Shown: positions 14,603 through 15,464 of the stretch, piece by piece
How the letters are laid out: each line of letters opens with the position of its first letter
How positions within the stretch are numbered: the stretch's first letter is position 1
Assembly: GCA_023356515.1 (NCBI GenBank)
Contig: JAKQYG010000042.1
Coordinates: 1-15,464, forward strand
Length of the DNA stretch: 15,464 nucleotides
Direction of reading: 5' to 3'
Source: Trichodesmium sp. MAG_R04
Lineage (GTDB): Bacteria; Cyanobacteriota; Cyanobacteriia; Cyanobacteriales; Microcoleaceae
The notes under the pieces: model-generated
Databases searched by the model: none
The model's input: only the letters and a program-made list of their open reading frames with translations
Told to the model about the DNA's origin: nothing
Program-made: the position numbers and the translations under genes

Positions 14603-14839
14603 CCATTAATACCATTTAGCCATCAGATATTAGAAATTATAACTTATTATTGCCCTGCATGGAATCTAGAAATTAATCATCGGTCTTACGACATACAGAT
14701 GTTGAAAGATGGTACTATTAGTTTTAATTTACAACCAGGATATTACCAAGCTAAATTAACCTATCAATTAACACCTGTTTTTAAACTTAGTCTTTTTTGT
14801 AGCGGGTTAACTTTAATCACTACTATCTTAATCTATTGA
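14603..14839 (+). pseudogene. C-terminal remnant of a YfhO-like membrane protein
   Basis: The frame opens after a TGA and has no start codon near its beginning. It reads ITYYCPAWNLEINHRSYDIQ, then DGTISFNLQPGYYQAKLTYQ, then LTPVFKLSLFCSGLTLITTI and a stop. The pattern (a YYPGW-like turn, a short beta domain ending in a PGxY/H-xxxLxY strand, then a final membrane helix) is that of the C-terminus of YfhO-type and related glycosyltransferase-like membrane proteins. The upstream part of the gene is not recognisable in any frame, so this is a 3' remnant. Confidence 0.5.
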
Positions 14840-14890
14840 ACTTAGGTCTTGCATGTTATAAAATACTGATACTGTAAAATCTGTAATTTT

Positions 14891-15182
14891 CTAGGTAACA
14901 AGCCTGATAGTTTTCTGGACATTTTGGAAAGATTCATTAGTGGCATATTCCACTATCATTCGAGCTGGGCGATAGCTCCACAACTCCTGATTACTTCCTT
15001 TCCTCTAGCAGAAATATCTCCACTAGCAACTCCATAGGGAATTTGAGGGCGCATCTTATCTGAGGAAATGATCCCTGGGGTAGATGATTGGTTTGCTTTT
15101 AGTTTTAATGTTGAATTATAGCAATTAATCCACTACCAACTAAGGCAGACGCAAGTAAAAATCCACAACGGTTGAGCGTTTC
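14891..15182 (-). pseudogene. phoD: PhoD-like alkaline phosphatase N-terminal fragment with Tat signal
   Basis: Minus strand, spread over three frames. First comes LNRCGFLLASALVGSGLIAI, a Tat-type signal whose second Arg codon (CGT) has become TGT (Cys). Then comes MRPQIPYGVASGDIS, the conserved opening of PhoD phosphatases. After another frame change comes WSYRPARMIVEYATNESFQN, also typical of PhoD. Frameshifts, stops and the loss of everything after ~100 residues show it is dead. A working PhoD would be exported and release phosphate from organic esters. Which PhoD subgroup it came from cannot be told. Confidence 0.75.
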
Positions 15183-15206
15183 TATATTAGTTGAAGTGAA
15201 GTATAG

Positions 15207-15234
15207 TTGACCTGAGCCAAATTAAAGCTATATC
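15207..15234 (+). promoter_or_regulatory. Candidate sigma-70-type promoter for cobH
   Basis: TTGACC (15207-15212), a 16-base spacer and TATATC (15229-15234) lie about 41 bases before the cobH start codon. An AGGGGA stretch near 15260 may serve as the ribosome binding site. Confidence 0.4.
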
Positions 15235-15275
15235 TAACTATTAACTATGAATACAATACAGGGGAATAATCTGAT

Positions 15276-15464
15276 ATGGAATGGCACATCACAGACGCCC
15301 AAAGCTTAGGAATTATTGATAGAGAAATTGGCCCGAACGCTCTCTCTCCCGCAGAGTATGAGATAGTTCGACGGGTAATATATACTACGGCAGACTTTGA
15401 ATATAAGTCTCTGATTAGTTTTTCTGAACATGCTTTACAGTCTGGAGCTGCTGCTTTGGCAGCT
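15276..15464 (+). CDS. cobH: Precorrin-8X methylmutase (3' partial)
   Basis: The first 63 residues are in the window, from ATG 15276. MEWHITDAQSLGIIDREIG, then SPAEYEIVRRVIYTTADFEY, then ISFSEHALQSGAAALAA match the N-terminus of the CobH/CbiC family (about 210 residues). The enzyme moves the C11 methyl group to C12 to make hydrogenobyrinate or cobyrinate in cobalamin synthesis. The family's catalytic histidine lies in an IHxxG/D context; the corresponding place here appears to be Tyr in RVIYTTADFEY. An AGGGGA ribosome binding site lies ~10 bases upstream. An ATG at 15247 is out of frame. The frame is intact to the window edge. Confidence 0.9.
   Translation, partial: MEWHITDAQSLGIIDREIGPNALSPAEYEIVRRVIYTTADFEYKSLISFSEHALQSGAAALAA

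Larger units (their letters stand above)
14509..15275. other. Intergenic stretch with two gene remnants
   Basis: There is no intact gene. It contains a plus-strand membrane-protein C-terminal remnant (14603-14839), a minus-strand PhoD fragment (14891-15182) and a promoter-like pair before cobH. The two remnants point toward each other. Confidence 0.75.

Noticed and set aside
1..15464. CRISPR arrays, tRNA or rRNA genes
   Set aside because: No spaced direct repeats of CRISPR type and no tRNA cloverleaf or rRNA-like sequence were seen on either strand by eye.

Overview
The window looks like an AT-rich filamentous cyanobacterium. The evidence is three HIP1 octamers (GCGATCGC), a DUF3531 protein, a NtcA/DevH-type CRP-family regulator, a CYP120-like P450, a cyanobacterial CobH, and typical cyanobacterial interspersed repeats. 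The low gene density, many short inverted-repeat elements and several decayed genes recall genomes such as Trichodesmium, Okeania or Moorea. The genus is an inference and not shown by the sequence.

Layout, left to right. (1) 1-4041: the 3' two thirds of a cytochrome P450, followed 45 bp later by a 1058-residue fusion of a PlsY-like membrane domain to a PEP-synthase/rifampin-phosphotransferase-like dikinase. They look like a two-gene operon modifying an unknown, perhaps hydrophobic, substrate. (2) 4042-7654: a repeat-rich stretch with a 42-bp tandem repeat, a 137-bp TA-flanked element, two copies of a 255-bp MITE (one carrying a nested 90-bp MITE) and a 256-bp element. One gene lies between the MITE copies, encoding a large alpha/alpha-toroid protein that may act on polysaccharides. 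(3) 7655-9727: a divergent pair, a CRP/FNR-family regulator and a catalytic-core-less arginyl-tRNA-synthetase-like protein, sharing a 396-bp promoter region with a GTA-N8-TAC motif. (4) 9728-13452, all on the minus strand: a transposase scrap, a TPR protein, a NUDIX hydrolase pseudogene split by the third MITE copy, DUF3531 and an exported TPR protein. (5) 13453-15464: a nested inverted-repeat structure, an ECF-type ABC ATPase, two gene remnants (a membrane-protein C-terminus and a Tat-signal PhoD phosphatase), and the start of cobH.

The best-supported observation is the 255-bp MITE family. Three copies have matching ends and three different 3-bp target duplications (GTT, ATA, CTA). Removing copy 3 together with one target duplication rejoins a NUDIX reading frame exactly. 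The most interesting biological candidates are the P450 plus PlsY-dikinase fusion, where the P450 has a non-canonical oxygen-activation helix, and the ArgRS-like protein that keeps the tRNA-binding domains but lacks the synthetase core.
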